A DNA stretch of 8,156 bases from an uncultured Holophagaceae bacterium (GTDB taxonomy: Bacteria; Acidobacteriota; Holophagae; Holophagales; Holophagaceae), in the NCBI GenBank assembly GCA_903890595.1, contig CAITBU010000231.1, positions 1 through 8,156 of the forward strand, in the 5' to 3' direction. The notes beneath the pieces were generated by a model that was not told the DNA's origin, did not search any database, and was given only the letters and a program-made list of their open reading frames with translations. Made by a program: the position numbers and the translations under genes. This document shows, piece by piece, positions 1-6,876 of this stretch; the stretch's first letter is position 1, and every line of letters begins with the position of its first letter.

Positions 1-686
1 AGGGTCACACAGCGGGCCGTGAGGGGGTCATGGAAGCCGGCCAAAGCCTCGACCAGGTCCAGGCGGTCGGCCCGGGCTTCCGCCAGGAGGGCCCCCTGCC
101 CCGGGGCTGAGGGCAGCTCGGCGGCGGTCAGAGGGCGCACCACCAGGCCTGACAGGTCGAGGCCCAACCGCTTGAGGCCCGCCGCCGCCAGGAGGGTGGC
201 GTGCAGGGGTTCGTCCCGCAGGAGGCCGTCCCGCACCCGCTGCAGGCGGGTCTGCACGTTGCCCCGGATCCAGGTGAAGCGGGCCCGGGGAAACAGCTGG
301 CTGAGCACCCGCTCGCGCCGCACGGCGCTGGTGCCGATGACCAGGTCTACGGGCGCGTCAGGTCGCACCACCAGCCAGTCCGCCGGATCCTCCCGGTGGG
401 GAATGCACGCGGCCACGATGCCGACGGGACGCTCCAGAGACACGTCCTTGAGGCTGTGGATGAGCAGGTCCGCCTGCCCGGCCCCCATGGCGTCCTCCAG
501 CTCCTTGGTGAAGAAGCCGCCGCCCTGTTGCTTGTCCAAGGGCCCCAGCAGCCACTGGTCGCCGGAGGTGGTGAACTTGCGCCAGGTGACTTCGTAGCCC
601 TGGGCCTGCAGAAAGGCCACCATGGGCTCGGCCTGGCCCACGGCCAGGGCCGAGCCGCGGGTGGCAATGGTGACGTGTTTACTCAT
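1..686 (-). CDS. hemC: Hydroxymethylbilane synthase (porphobilinogen deaminase), 3' end cut by window edge
   Basis: This cytoplasmic enzyme joins four porphobilinogen molecules into hydroxymethylbilane in tetrapyrrole synthesis. The open frame covers about 228 codons from an ATG at 686 to the left edge without a stop. Seen in order: an N-terminal IATRGSALAVGQA (residues 7-19; the family has IATRxSxLAxxQA), GGFFTKELEDAM (56-67), ADLLIHSLKDV (72-82, with D81 matching the catalytic aspartate), IGTSAVRRERVL, RGNVQTRLQ and LPSAPGQGAL. The frame ends in the stretch before the cysteine that carries the dipyrromethane cofactor, so that cysteine is not visible here. The usual proline after HSLKDV is replaced by serine. 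The start overlaps the hemA stop as ATGA, and a purine-rich site lies 10 nt upstream. Identification is firm; only the C-terminal third is unseen. Confidence 0.95.
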   Translation of the reverse strand, partial: MSKHVTIATRGSALAVGQAEPMVAFLQAQGYEVTWRKFTTSGDQWLLGPLDKQQGGGFFTKELEDAMGAGQADLLIHSLKDVSLERPVGIVAACIPHREDPADWLVVRPDAPVDLVIGTSAVRRERVLSQLFPRARFTWIRGNVQTRLQRVRDGLLRDEPLHATLLAAAGLKRLGLDLSGLVVRPLTAAELPSAPGQGALLAEARADRLDLVEALAGFHDPLTARCVT

Positions 687-1846
687 GGGTTGACCGCCTC
701 TCCATCTGCCGGGGACTTGGGCTGGGTCTGGACCAGGGCCCGGAAGGCCAGGGTCCGGCCCCGGGCCAGAATTTCCTTCAGGGCCTCGCGCTGGGCCTCA
801 TCCATGCCGGCCATGGTCTGCTCCAGTGTCTGGGCCTCTGCTTCCAGGGCACCCCAGGCCGAGTCCAGGCGCTCCTGAGCGGACACCAGACTGCGCTTGC
901 GAGCCCGCGCTGCCGCCCGGTGGCGCAGGCGGCCGGCGGCGCCCACCAGGTAGGGTTCCGCCTTGAGCGCAGCCTCAGCCCGCTGGCCCCGGGCCGTGGC
1001 GGTCTGGGCCAGGAAGGCGTTGAGGTCCACCCGCTGGAGCCAGGGCAGCAGCTCGAGGCCCGGCTCCGAGTCCGGGGGCAGGGCCAGGTCCAGGAGGCGC
1101 ATGGGGCCCCGTTTCAGGGCCTGCCAGGCATCCAGGGTGAAGAGGGGCTCCGGCGCGGCGGTGGCAGTGACGATGGCATCGTAGCCTTCGGGGTCCCGCT
1201 GGAGGCGGGCCAGGTCGACGGTGGGCAGCCCGAGGGGATCTGCCAGCTCGTGGGCCCGGCTCCGGGTGCGATTGGCAACGGCCACCTTGAAGCCCCGCTC
1301 CGGCAGGCGCTCCGCCAGATAGCGGGTCATGGGCCCCACCCCCACCAGGGCCACGGAGGCCCCGGGTGTGAGGCCGTCCAAGAGGTGCTTGAGGGCCACG
1401 GTGGCGACGCTCACGTTGCCATCGGCGAGGCCCAGTCGGGTGCGCAGCCGCTGGCCCTCGCGGATCACGTCCTCCAGGGCGGCCTGCGCCTCGCCACTGG
1501 CGACGCCCACCTCCCGGGCCTGGACCAGGGCATCTTTCAGCTGACCAGGAATCTCGCGGTCGCCCAGGTTGGCGGACTCCAGCCCCGTGGACATGGCCAG
1601 CAGATGGATCCAAGCTTCCTCGCCCTCGTAGCGACGGCAGCCGGGGCCGGGGTCGATGGCATCGGCATCCCCTTCCCAAACCAGCCACAGCACCCGCTGG
1701 CAGGTGGCCAGGTAGACCAGCTCCCGGGCCCCGGAGCGGCGCTGCCACTCCCGCAGATGGGCAGGCATGCCGTCCCGCACCACATGGTGGGCCACCTGCT
1801 CCAGGTCATGGACCGGGGCATGAAAGCTGAGCAGGACGGGTTCCAT
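683..1846 (-). CDS. hemA: Glutamyl-tRNA reductase, divergent
   Basis: This enzyme reduces glutamyl-tRNA(Glu) with NADPH to glutamate-1-semialdehyde, the first committed step of the C5 tetrapyrrole pathway. The protein has 387 residues, slightly shorter than the usual 410-430. The N-terminal catalytic domain carries LATCQR with the nucleophile at C49 (the usual form is STCNR), then HLLAMSTGLES (81-91, H81 conserved) and GDREIPGQ (95-102, usually GExQILGQ). The NADPH domain shows VALVGVGPM (165-173), VANRTRSRA (190-198), a TATAAPEP segment and LLDLALPPD. The C-terminal part is charged and helical, as expected for the dimerisation domain. No upstream in-frame start exists before a stop at 1895-1897, and the Shine-Dalgarno site is weak (GGA, 6 nt away). 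The gene lies 80 nt after aroC and overlaps hemC. Function is well supported by motifs plus the hemC neighbour, although several hallmark residues differ. Confidence 0.9.
   Translation of the reverse strand: MEPVLLSFHAPVHDLEQVAHHVVRDGMPAHLREWQRRSGARELVYLATCQRVLWLVWEGDADAIDPGPGCRRYEGEEAWIHLLAMSTGLESANLGDREIPGQLKDALVQAREVGVASGEAQAALEDVIREGQRLRTRLGLADGNVSVATVALKHLLDGLTPGASVALVGVGPMTRYLAERLPERGFKVAVANRTRSRAHELADPLGLPTVDLARLQRDPEGYDAIVTATAAPEPLFTLDAWQALKRGPMRLLDLALPPDSEPGLELLPWLQRVDLNAFLAQTATARGQRAEAALKAEPYLVGAAGRLRHRAAARARKRSLVSAQERLDSAWGALEAEAQTLEQTMAGMDEAQREALKEILARGRTLAFRALVQTQPKSPADGEAVNP
697..703 (-). promoter_or_regulatory. Ribosome binding site of hemC
   Basis: GGAGAGG on the minus strand lies within the 3' end of hemA, 10 nt before the hemC ATG. 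It supports the start at 686 and suggests hemC has its own ribosome loading in addition to coupling through the ATGA overlap. Confidence 0.55.
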
Positions 1847-1926
1847 ATCGGGTCCATGATCCAGCCGACCGGCCCAGGCAGGGTCATCGCTTCGTCATGC
1901 CCCCGGGGATGTGGTGGTCATCACAT

Positions 1927-3054
1927 CTATTGCGGCTTGAAGATCGCTTCCACCGCGGCCCAGTCCCACTCGTCCGCATTGGGGACGCTGCCCTCGCGCA
2001 GGGCCTGCTGGGTCAGCCACGCATCGTAGATCACCAGGGCGCACATGGCTTCGGCCACGGGCACGATGCGGGGGGCGATGCAGGGATCGTGGCGGCCATG
2101 GGTGGAGATCTCGGCGGCCCGGCCCTCCCGGTCGATGGTCTGCTGGGCCTTGGAGATAGAGCTGGTGGGCTTCACAGCCATGCGGACCACCAGCGGAGCA
2201 CCGGTGCTGATACCACCCAGGGTGCCGCCGGCATCGTTCTTCAGGGGGCCAGTCGGGCCCAGGGGATCGTTGTTCTCGCTGCCACGCAGACGAGCACTGG
2301 CAAAGCCCGCCCCCAGCTCCACGCCCTTTACCGCACCAATGGACATGCAGGCCAGGGCCAACAGGCCGTCCAGCTTGCCGAAGGCTGGATCACCCAGCCC
2401 CACGGGCAGACCCTCGATCCACACCTCGCAGACACCGCCCACGCTGTCGCCCTCGGCTCGGGCGGCTTCCACTGCGGCCCGCTGAGCGGCGAAGGCCGCA
2501 GGATCAGCCACGCGGAGGGGGTTGGTCTCCACGAAGGCCCAGTCCACGGCGGTCCCGGCGAGGCCGGCGATCTCCCGGTTGAAGCCCCGCACGGTCACGC
2601 CCAGCGCCGCCAGCTGCTGCTTGGCCCAGGCCCCTGCTGCCACGCGGGCCAGGGTCTCCCGGCCGCTGCTGCGGCCGCCCCCGCGGGGATCCCGCACGCC
2701 GTACTTGCGGTCGTAGGTGAGGTCCGCATGGCCGGGCCGGAAGAGGTCCGAAATGGCCTTGTAGTCGCCGCTGCGCTGGTTCTCGTTGAACACCACCAGG
2801 GCGATGGGGTGGCCCGTGGTCTGGCCCTCGAAGACACCACTGAGCACCTGCACCTTGTCGCCCTCGGAGCGCGGCGTCACCAGGTCTGACTGGCCCGGGC
2901 GGCGGCGGTCCATCTCCTTCTGGATGCCTTCCAGGTCAAAGGGCAGGCCCGGCTTCACGCCGTCCAGCACCACCCCCACCGCCGCTCCATGGCTTTCGCC
3001 GAAGGTGACGATACGGAAGGCCCGGCCAAAGGATGAAGGGGAGTCGAATAGCAT
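1927..3054 (-). CDS. aroC: Chorismate synthase
   Basis: This enzyme converts 5-enolpyruvylshikimate-3-phosphate to chorismate using reduced FMN, the last shikimate step before aromatic amino acids, folate and quinones. The 375-residue protein shows the family's full set of signatures: FGRAFRIVTFGESHG near the N-terminus (H22 is one of the conserved histidines), RRRPGQSD (51-58), FRPGHADLTY (106-115, H110 the second), RDPRGGGRSSGRET (122-135), a GSENND segment and GRHDPCIAPR near the C-terminus. The frame could begin at a TTG at 3072, but I place the start at the ATG at 3054. There the protein begins MLFDSPSSFGRAF, close to the standard family N-terminus, and a good Shine-Dalgarno site lies 9 nt upstream, inside the would-be extension. 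It is the first gene of the leftward unit with hemA and hemC. Length and motifs are normal for the family. Confidence 0.97.
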   Translation of the reverse strand: MLFDSPSSFGRAFRIVTFGESHGAAVGVVLDGVKPGLPFDLEGIQKEMDRRRPGQSDLVTPRSEGDKVQVLSGVFEGQTTGHPIALVVFNENQRSGDYKAISDLFRPGHADLTYDRKYGVRDPRGGGRSSGRETLARVAAGAWAKQQLAALGVTVRGFNREIAGLAGTAVDWAFVETNPLRVADPAAFAAQRAAVEAARAEGDSVGGVCEVWIEGLPVGLGDPAFGKLDGLLALACMSIGAVKGVELGAGFASARLRGSENNDPLGPTGPLKNDAGGTLGGISTGAPLVVRMAVKPTSSISKAQQTIDREGRAAEISTHGRHDPCIAPRIVPVAEAMCALVIYDAWLTQQALREGSVPNADEWDWAAVEAIFKPQ

Positions 3055-3111
3055 GAAAAACCGCCTTCCCAACAGGTTACATTAGACGGCGCAACCCAGC
3101 CCAGGACCCAG
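3055..3111. promoter_or_regulatory. Divergent intergenic region between aroC and the GT2 gene
   Basis: These 57 nt are the only space between two divergently transcribed genes, so they should hold promoters or leader sequences for both. The central part (about 3075-3085) is the AT-richest stretch nearby. For aroC, TAATGT on the minus strand (3079-3084) could be a -10 box, but I see no convincing -35 element 16-18 nt away. For the glycosyltransferase, AGGA lies 5 nt before the ATG at 3112. The regulatory role is inferred from gene layout; the exact promoters are not resolved. Confidence 0.4.
3064..3070 (-). promoter_or_regulatory. Ribosome binding site of aroC, decides the start
   Basis: GGGAAGG on the minus strand sits 9 nt before the ATG at 3054. 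It overlaps the alternative TTG at 3072, which therefore cannot use it; this argues for the ATG start. Confidence 0.65.
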
Positions 3112-4110
3112 ATGATGGCGCAGAGCCCCGACCAGGACGAGTCGACCCCACGGGTGGGAATTGTTGTCCTCAATTACCACCATCCTGAGGAGACCCTCAC
3201 CTGCGTCCGCAGCCTGCTGGCGCGAGAGCCCGCCAGCACCCGGGTGCTCTGGGTCGAGAATGACGCCGACGCCACCTGGGCCGCTGCCAGCGCCGTGCTG
3301 GAGGCCTCCGGCCTCGCTTTCCAGGTGCTGGCGCCGGATGCCCCCGCGCTACCTCCCAGCGGCACGGTGGCAGTGATGCGGAGCCCTACCAACCTGGGCT
3401 TCGCCGGTGGCAACAACCTGGGACTACGTCTGCTCCACCGCCTCGGCGTGCCCTACGCCTGGGTGCTGAACAACGACACCCTCCTGGCCGAAGGCAGCAG
3501 CGGGGACTTGGTGCGCGCTGCCCAGGACCGCCCGGAAGTGGGCCTCTGGGGCACGACCATCCTGGCGGAACACCCCAAGCCCACCCCCCATACCCAGGCC
3601 TACATGGGGGGCCGCCTTCAGCTCCGGGACTTTGCCATCGCCTTTGTGAACGACCCCGCGGAGCTGGAACGGGACCCGCTCACCTTCGTCAGCGGCTGCT
3701 CCCTCTTCAGCGCCACCGCCACCCTGGCGGACCTGGGCTTCATCCCCGAGGACTATTTTCTGTACTACGAGGATCCGGCCCTCACCCTGGAAGCCAGGCG
3801 GAAGGGACTGCTGGCCAGCGGCGTCCCCGGGGTGGTGGTCCATCACCTGGAATCCCTCAGCACCGGTCGGCGTAGCCCCCTCATGGAGTTCTATAACCGC
3901 CGAAACCGCTGGTGGCTCATCCAGCGCTACTTCCCGGAGCACCTTAACCGCCAGCGCAGGGGCATCTGGTACCGACTCCAGAAATGGCTGTTCCGCGGCC
4001 AGCTGAATGCCATCCGCATCGAGCTCCAGGCCTATGCGGACTTCAAGGCCGGAAAGACGGGACCCACAGACCGGGTGTTCTCCAGGCGGTCGCTGCACGA
4101 GAGCCCTTAG
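3112..4110 (+). CDS. Family 2 glycosyltransferase (WbbL/rhamnosyltransferase-like)
   Basis: This is probably a cytoplasmic or membrane-associated inverting glycosyltransferase that moves a sugar from a nucleotide donor to a polysaccharide or lipid-linked acceptor. The 332-residue protein has the GT-A order of motifs: VGIVVLNYHHPEETL (15-29), NLGFAGGNNLGLR (94-106), WVLNNDT (117-123, with NND in the metal-binding DxD position), FVSGCSLFSA (192-201), and EDYFLYYEDPALTLEARRKG (213-232). The last usually reads EDxDL, and here the second aspartate is alanine. After it come a HHLES segment and FYNRRNRWWLIQRYFP, typical of WbbL-like enzymes. No clear membrane helix is seen. The start could be either ATG at 3112 or 3115. 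It is the only plus-strand gene in the window, and its stop overlaps the stop of the convergent methyltransferase. A rhamnosyltransferase role is an inference from the neighbouring dTDP-rhamnose genes; the true donor and acceptor are unknown. Confidence 0.88.
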   Translation: MMAQSPDQDESTPRVGIVVLNYHHPEETLTCVRSLLAREPASTRVLWVENDADATWAAASAVLEASGLAFQVLAPDAPALPPSGTVAVMRSPTNLGFAGGNNLGLRLLHRLGVPYAWVLNNDTLLAEGSSGDLVRAAQDRPEVGLWGTTILAEHPKPTPHTQAYMGGRLQLRDFAIAFVNDPAELERDPLTFVSGCSLFSATATLADLGFIPEDYFLYYEDPALTLEARRKGLLASGVPGVVVHHLESLSTGRRSPLMEFYNRRNRWWLIQRYFPEHLNRQRRGIWYRLQKWLFRGQLNAIRIELQAYADFKAGKTGPTDRVFSRRSLHESP

Positions 4111-5102
4111 TCCCGCCGGGCGATGAGTACCGCCTCTTCTCCTACTTCAGGTGCGGTGCGCTGCGCCCAGGCCTCCCGGATCTGGAAGGCCATGGCTCGC
4201 CACTCCACGGCCCAGGCGGGCTCGGCCCCCATGATCACGGTGCCCTGCCGCTGCAGGTCCAGGCTCTGGCTGGCGAACAGCTCCGCATGGGCCACGGAGG
4301 AGAAGGCTTCCACGGTGGCGAAGCCGGACAGGCGCGCCAAGCTCAAGAGGGAGGTGGGGCTGAAGATGTGGATGTGCCGGGGGGGCTCCAGCCCACGCCA
4401 GTCCGCCCCGAACAGGGCCTGCCCCAGGCTGGCCATGTTGGGTGTGATCACCACCAGGCGGCCGCCCGACTTGAGCAGTCGGTGGCACTCCCGGAGCACA
4501 GCCACAGGGTCGTGGAGATGCTCCACCACATGGTTCATCAGGATGCAGTCGAAGGTGGCCGGGGGCAGGCCAAGGTCAGCCAGCGGACCCACCCGCACGG
4601 AGACGCCGTGGCGCGCCAGGGCATGCTCGGCGGCGCTGGGGTCCACGTCCTGGCCAGTCACCTGCCAGCCATCCCGGGCCAGCTGACCCAGTCTCAAGCC
4701 GTTGCCACAGCCCACTTCCAGAAGGGTCCCCGGGGGCACCCCGCCCAGGAACATGCCCAGCAGACGGTCCCGTGCAGACATGACGCCCAGCTTGCGCAGC
4801 ACCCAGCGGTAGAGTCGGCGAAGTTTCCGGTGGGGATAGGACACCCGGGGGCCGGCCCGGTCCACCGGATCCTCATCGGCATGGGTGTAGTAGCGACGGT
4901 AGGCTTTGCCCATCTCCGCTTCCAGGGGCTGGGGATCCAGCCAAGCAAGGCCGCATTCCGCACACCGGCGCAGAGACCAAGCCCCCGGCACCCCGAAGAG
5001 GCGGTCCTCCAGCCCCGACCGGAACGGGTCCCCGGGCGTACCGCAGAGGAGGCAACTCGCCGACGGCGCCGTCGCCAGCCCAGGGTCCGAGGTCAGGCTC
5101 AT
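4107..5102 (-). CDS. Class I SAM-dependent methyltransferase with N-terminal zinc-binding motif
   Basis: This is a predicted SAM-dependent methyltransferase of 331 residues. The N-terminus has two cysteine pairs, CLLC (C17, C20) and CAEC (C47, C50), a likely structural zinc site often seen ahead of methyltransferase domains in polysaccharide and sugar gene clusters. The Rossmann-like domain follows: LLEVGCGNGLRLGQL (127-141, SAM-binding motif I), TGQDVDP (149-155), FDCILMNHVVEHLHDP (184-199) and LLKSGGRLVVITPN, then a PRHIHIFSPTSL segment. The ATG overlaps the rmlB stop as ATGA, so it is the last gene of the rhamnose operon and is probably translationally coupled. The stop overlaps the convergent GT2 gene. 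Methylation of a sugar residue, perhaps a chain-capping one, is an inference from context; the substrate cannot be read from sequence. Confidence 0.88.
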   Translation of the reverse strand: MSLTSDPGLATAPSASCLLCGTPGDPFRSGLEDRLFGVPGAWSLRRCAECGLAWLDPQPLEAEMGKAYRRYYTHADEDPVDRAGPRVSYPHRKLRRLYRWVLRKLGVMSARDRLLGMFLGGVPPGTLLEVGCGNGLRLGQLARDGWQVTGQDVDPSAAEHALARHGVSVRVGPLADLGLPPATFDCILMNHVVEHLHDPVAVLRECHRLLKSGGRLVVITPNMASLGQALFGADWRGLEPPRHIHIFSPTSLLSLARLSGFATVEAFSSVAHAELFASQSLDLQRQGTVIMGAEPAWAVEWRAMAFQIREAWAQRTAPEVGEEAVLIARRD

Positions 5103-6082
5103 CCCCGGAGGCGGTCCAGGTACCAGGCGATGGTCTGCTCGAGGCCCGTGGCGAAGGTCTCCAGAGGCCGCCAGCCCAGCTCTGTCTGGATCCGGGTGGC
5201 GTCGATGGCGTAGCGCCGGTCGTGGCCGGCCCGGTCCTGGACGAAGGTCTTGAGGGCGCGACTGGTGCCCTCGGGCCGCCCCAGGTGCTGGTCCACCAGG
5301 TCGCAGAGCAGGTCAACGAGGGCCATGTTGGTCTGCTCATTGTCGCCGCCCACGCAGTAGGTCTCACCGGCGGTGCCCTTCAGCATCACCGTCTCCAGGG
5401 CGGCGCAGTGGTCCTCCACGTAGAGCCAGTCCCGGATGTTCATGCCGTCCCCATAGATGGGAATGGGCTCGCTCTTGGCCATGCGGGTGATGGCCAGTGG
5501 GATCAGCTTCTCGGGATGCTGCCGGGGGCCGTAGTTGTTGGAGCAGTTCGTGGTCACCACGTTCAGGCCGTAGGTGTGGTGGTAGGCCCGAACCAGGTGG
5601 TCGCTGCCGGCCTTGCTGGCGCTGTAGGGGCTGTTGGGGGCGTAGGCCATCTCCTCGTGGAACTTGCCCTCGTCGCCCAGGGAGCCGTAGACCTCGTCCG
5701 TGCTGATGTGCAAGAAGCGGCAGTCCTTCTGACCGGCCCAGGCTTGGCGAGCGGCCTCCAGCATGGAGAAGGTGCCCACGACGTTGGTCTGGATGAAGGC
5801 GGCCGGGCCAGTGATGCTCCGGTCCACGTGGCTCTCTGCCGCCAGATGGAAGACCCGGGTGACGCCGTTCTTCTCGATGAGGTGCCGGGCCAGCTCCAGG
5901 TTCTGGATGTCGCCCACCACCACCTCGACGCCCTCCAGACCATCGATCTGGCTGCGATCCGCAGCGTAGGTCAGCTTGTCCAGCACCACGATGCGGTCGC
6001 CCGGGTGGTTGCGGTGCCAGCGGTGCACCAGGTTGCTGCCGATGAAGCCGGCGGCGCCGGTGATGAGGATGGTCTGGGTCAT
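5099..6082 (-). CDS. rfbB: dTDP-glucose 4,6-dehydratase
   Basis: RmlB/RfbB converts dTDP-D-glucose to dTDP-4-keto-6-deoxy-D-glucose using tightly bound NAD, step two of dTDP-L-rhamnose synthesis. The 327-residue protein is a full-length extended short-chain dehydrogenase: TGAAGFIGSNL (8-18, NAD-binding GxxGxxG), D35 in LDKLTYA, GDIQN (57-61), HLAAESHVDRSI (79-90), STDEVYG (127-133, with the dehydratase triad T128-D129-E130), YSASK (Y153, K157), then NNYGPRQHPEKLIP and GDGMNIRDWLYVEDH in the substrate-binding half. The frame could open at a GTG at 6103, but the ATG at 6082 puts the NAD motif at the usual distance and has AGAGGA 4 nt upstream, while the GTG has no such site. It starts 8 nt after the RgpF-like gene and overlaps the methyltransferase start. 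All catalytic residues are present. Confidence 0.97.
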   Translation of the reverse strand: MTQTILITGAAGFIGSNLVHRWHRNHPGDRIVVLDKLTYAADRSQIDGLEGVEVVVGDIQNLELARHLIEKNGVTRVFHLAAESHVDRSITGPAAFIQTNVVGTFSMLEAARQAWAGQKDCRFLHISTDEVYGSLGDEGKFHEEMAYAPNSPYSASKAGSDHLVRAYHHTYGLNVVTTNCSNNYGPRQHPEKLIPLAITRMAKSEPIPIYGDGMNIRDWLYVEDHCAALETVMLKGTAGETYCVGGDNEQTNMALVDLLCDLVDQHLGRPEGTSRALKTFVQDRAGHDRRYAIDATRIQTELGWRPLETFATGLEQTIAWYLDRLRG

Positions 6083-6086
6083 GGGG

Positions 6087-6092
6087 TCCTCT
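6087..6092 (-). promoter_or_regulatory. Ribosome binding site of rfbB, decides the start
   Basis: AGAGGA on the minus strand lies 4 nt before the ATG at 6082 and overlaps the TAG stop of the upstream gene. It favours the ATG over the earlier GTG at 6103 and indicates re-initiation by ribosomes finishing the RgpF-like gene. Confidence 0.6.
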
Positions 6093-6867
6093 ATTGAATC
6101 CACTCGGGGATAAAGCCCTGGTTTGCAAGTTCCGCCAGGAGGCCATTGAGCCGGATCCGGTTAGGGTTGCGCTGCAACAGACCAAGTTTCACATAGGGCA
6201 TGCCGCTGTCCAACAGCAGGTCGGGATAGACCAGGGTGGGATCCACGAACCGGCGGACCCGGGCCGAGGGGGTGCCCCTTACGGTGAGGTTGCGCACCCA
6301 GCTTGCCTTCAGGGCCTCCCGGGGGAAGGCCGCCTGCCAGCGGAAGCCCTCGTCAGTCAGGAAGGTGCTGAGGCCGATCTCGCAGGCAAAGATCAGGGCG
6401 TCCTTGGAGCGGTAGGGCAGAATGCTGGCCCAGAACTGCCGAAAGGCGGGGGCCTCCAGCACGGGCTTGCGGAACACCAGGAAGTAGCTTTGGAGGTGGG
6501 GGATGAGCTGCGCCGAGGCCGTCAGCCCCCAGAAGTCGCAGGGCTCGGCGGCCATGCGGTCCAGGATGGGCTGGAGGGGACTGAAGGGCCCAATGATGCT
6601 GGAGTTGGTGAGCAGCACCTCGTCGTAGGCGGCGCAGTCCTCCGCCAGCAGCACCTGGGCCCACATGGCGAAGTCGTAGCCCCGGTTCTCCCGCAGCTGG
6701 ACGGTGGCCACCCGGGCCCGCACGGGCGCCAGAGCCTCCGGGCTGAGGTTCGAGTTGGAGACGAAGCGCACCTCACCCAGAACTGCCAGGGCGTCGAGGT
6801 GGCGCAGCACATAGCCCCGGACGCGATCCTCCGGGTCGTAGTGGGCGTAGATCACCAACCGGCGCAT
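6091..6867 (-). CDS. RgpF-like rhamnan synthesis protein
   Basis: This 258-residue protein resembles the rhamnan synthesis F (RgpF) family, which takes part in building rhamnose-containing cell-surface polysaccharides and is thought to act as a glycosyltransferase. Seen: LVIYAHYDPEDRVRGYVLRHL at the N-terminus (from residue 4), RENRGYDFAMW (59-69, the hallmark NxGxD segment), YDEVLLTNSSIIGPF (81-95), DFWGLT (111-116), then HLQSYFLVFRK and a FRQFWASI segment, all typical of the family. The open frame extends further upstream to 7071, but that part is low-complexity proline-rich shadow of rmlD. The ATG at 6867 has a GAGGTG site overlapping the rmlD stop and gives the expected N-terminus. It lies 7 nt after rmlD and 8 nt before rfbB. 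The rhamnose genes on both sides support a role in rhamnose-polymer assembly; donor and linkage are not known. Confidence 0.85.
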   Translation of the reverse strand: MRRLVIYAHYDPEDRVRGYVLRHLDALAVLGEVRFVSNSNLSPEALAPVRARVATVQLRENRGYDFAMWAQVLLAEDCAAYDEVLLTNSSIIGPFSPLQPILDRMAAEPCDFWGLTASAQLIPHLQSYFLVFRKPVLEAPAFRQFWASILPYRSKDALIFACEIGLSTFLTDEGFRWQAAFPREALKASWVRNLTVRGTPSARVRRFVDPTLVYPDLLLDSGMPYVKLGLLQRNPNRIRLNGLLAELANQGFIPEWIQ

Positions 6868-6870
6868 GGC

Positions 6871-6876
6871 CACCTC
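6871..6876 (-). promoter_or_regulatory. Ribosome binding site of the RgpF-like gene, decides the start
   Basis: GAGGTG on the minus strand shares bases with the TGA stop of rmlD and precedes the ATG at 6867 by a few nucleotides (5 nt from the GAGG core). It marks the true start of the RgpF-like gene, well inside a longer open frame. Confidence 0.55.

Noticed and set aside
1847..1926. Possible small gene or leader peptide between aroC and hemA
   Set aside because: The ATGs here either stop within a few codons or continue into hemA in a different frame with no sensible product. I see no riboswitch-like structure in only 80 nt.
1908..1927. Possible terminator hairpin just after aroC (6-bp stem GATGTG/CACATC, 8-nt loop)
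   Set aside because: The stem is short and no T-run follows in the direction of transcription; the next bases are GC-rich. It may fold but does not look like an intrinsic terminator.
920..2029. Long plus-strand open frame antisense to hemA
   Set aside because: Its translation is glycine-, glutamine- and histidine-rich with no domain resemblance, as expected of the reverse strand of a GC-rich gene. hemA on the other strand has clear family motifs.
1897..2889. Long plus-strand open frame antisense to aroC
   Set aside because: Low-complexity composition and full overlap with a well-recognised chorismate synthase; a product of high GC and few stop codons.
3984..5213. Long plus-strand open frame spanning the GT2 end, the methyltransferase and the rfbB end
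   Set aside because: It crosses three real genes, has no recognisable motif and starts inside the GT2 gene in another frame.
5222..6097. Plus-strand open frame antisense to rfbB
   Set aside because: Valine-, glycine- and histidine-rich shadow translation; rfbB has every catalytic residue on the opposite strand.
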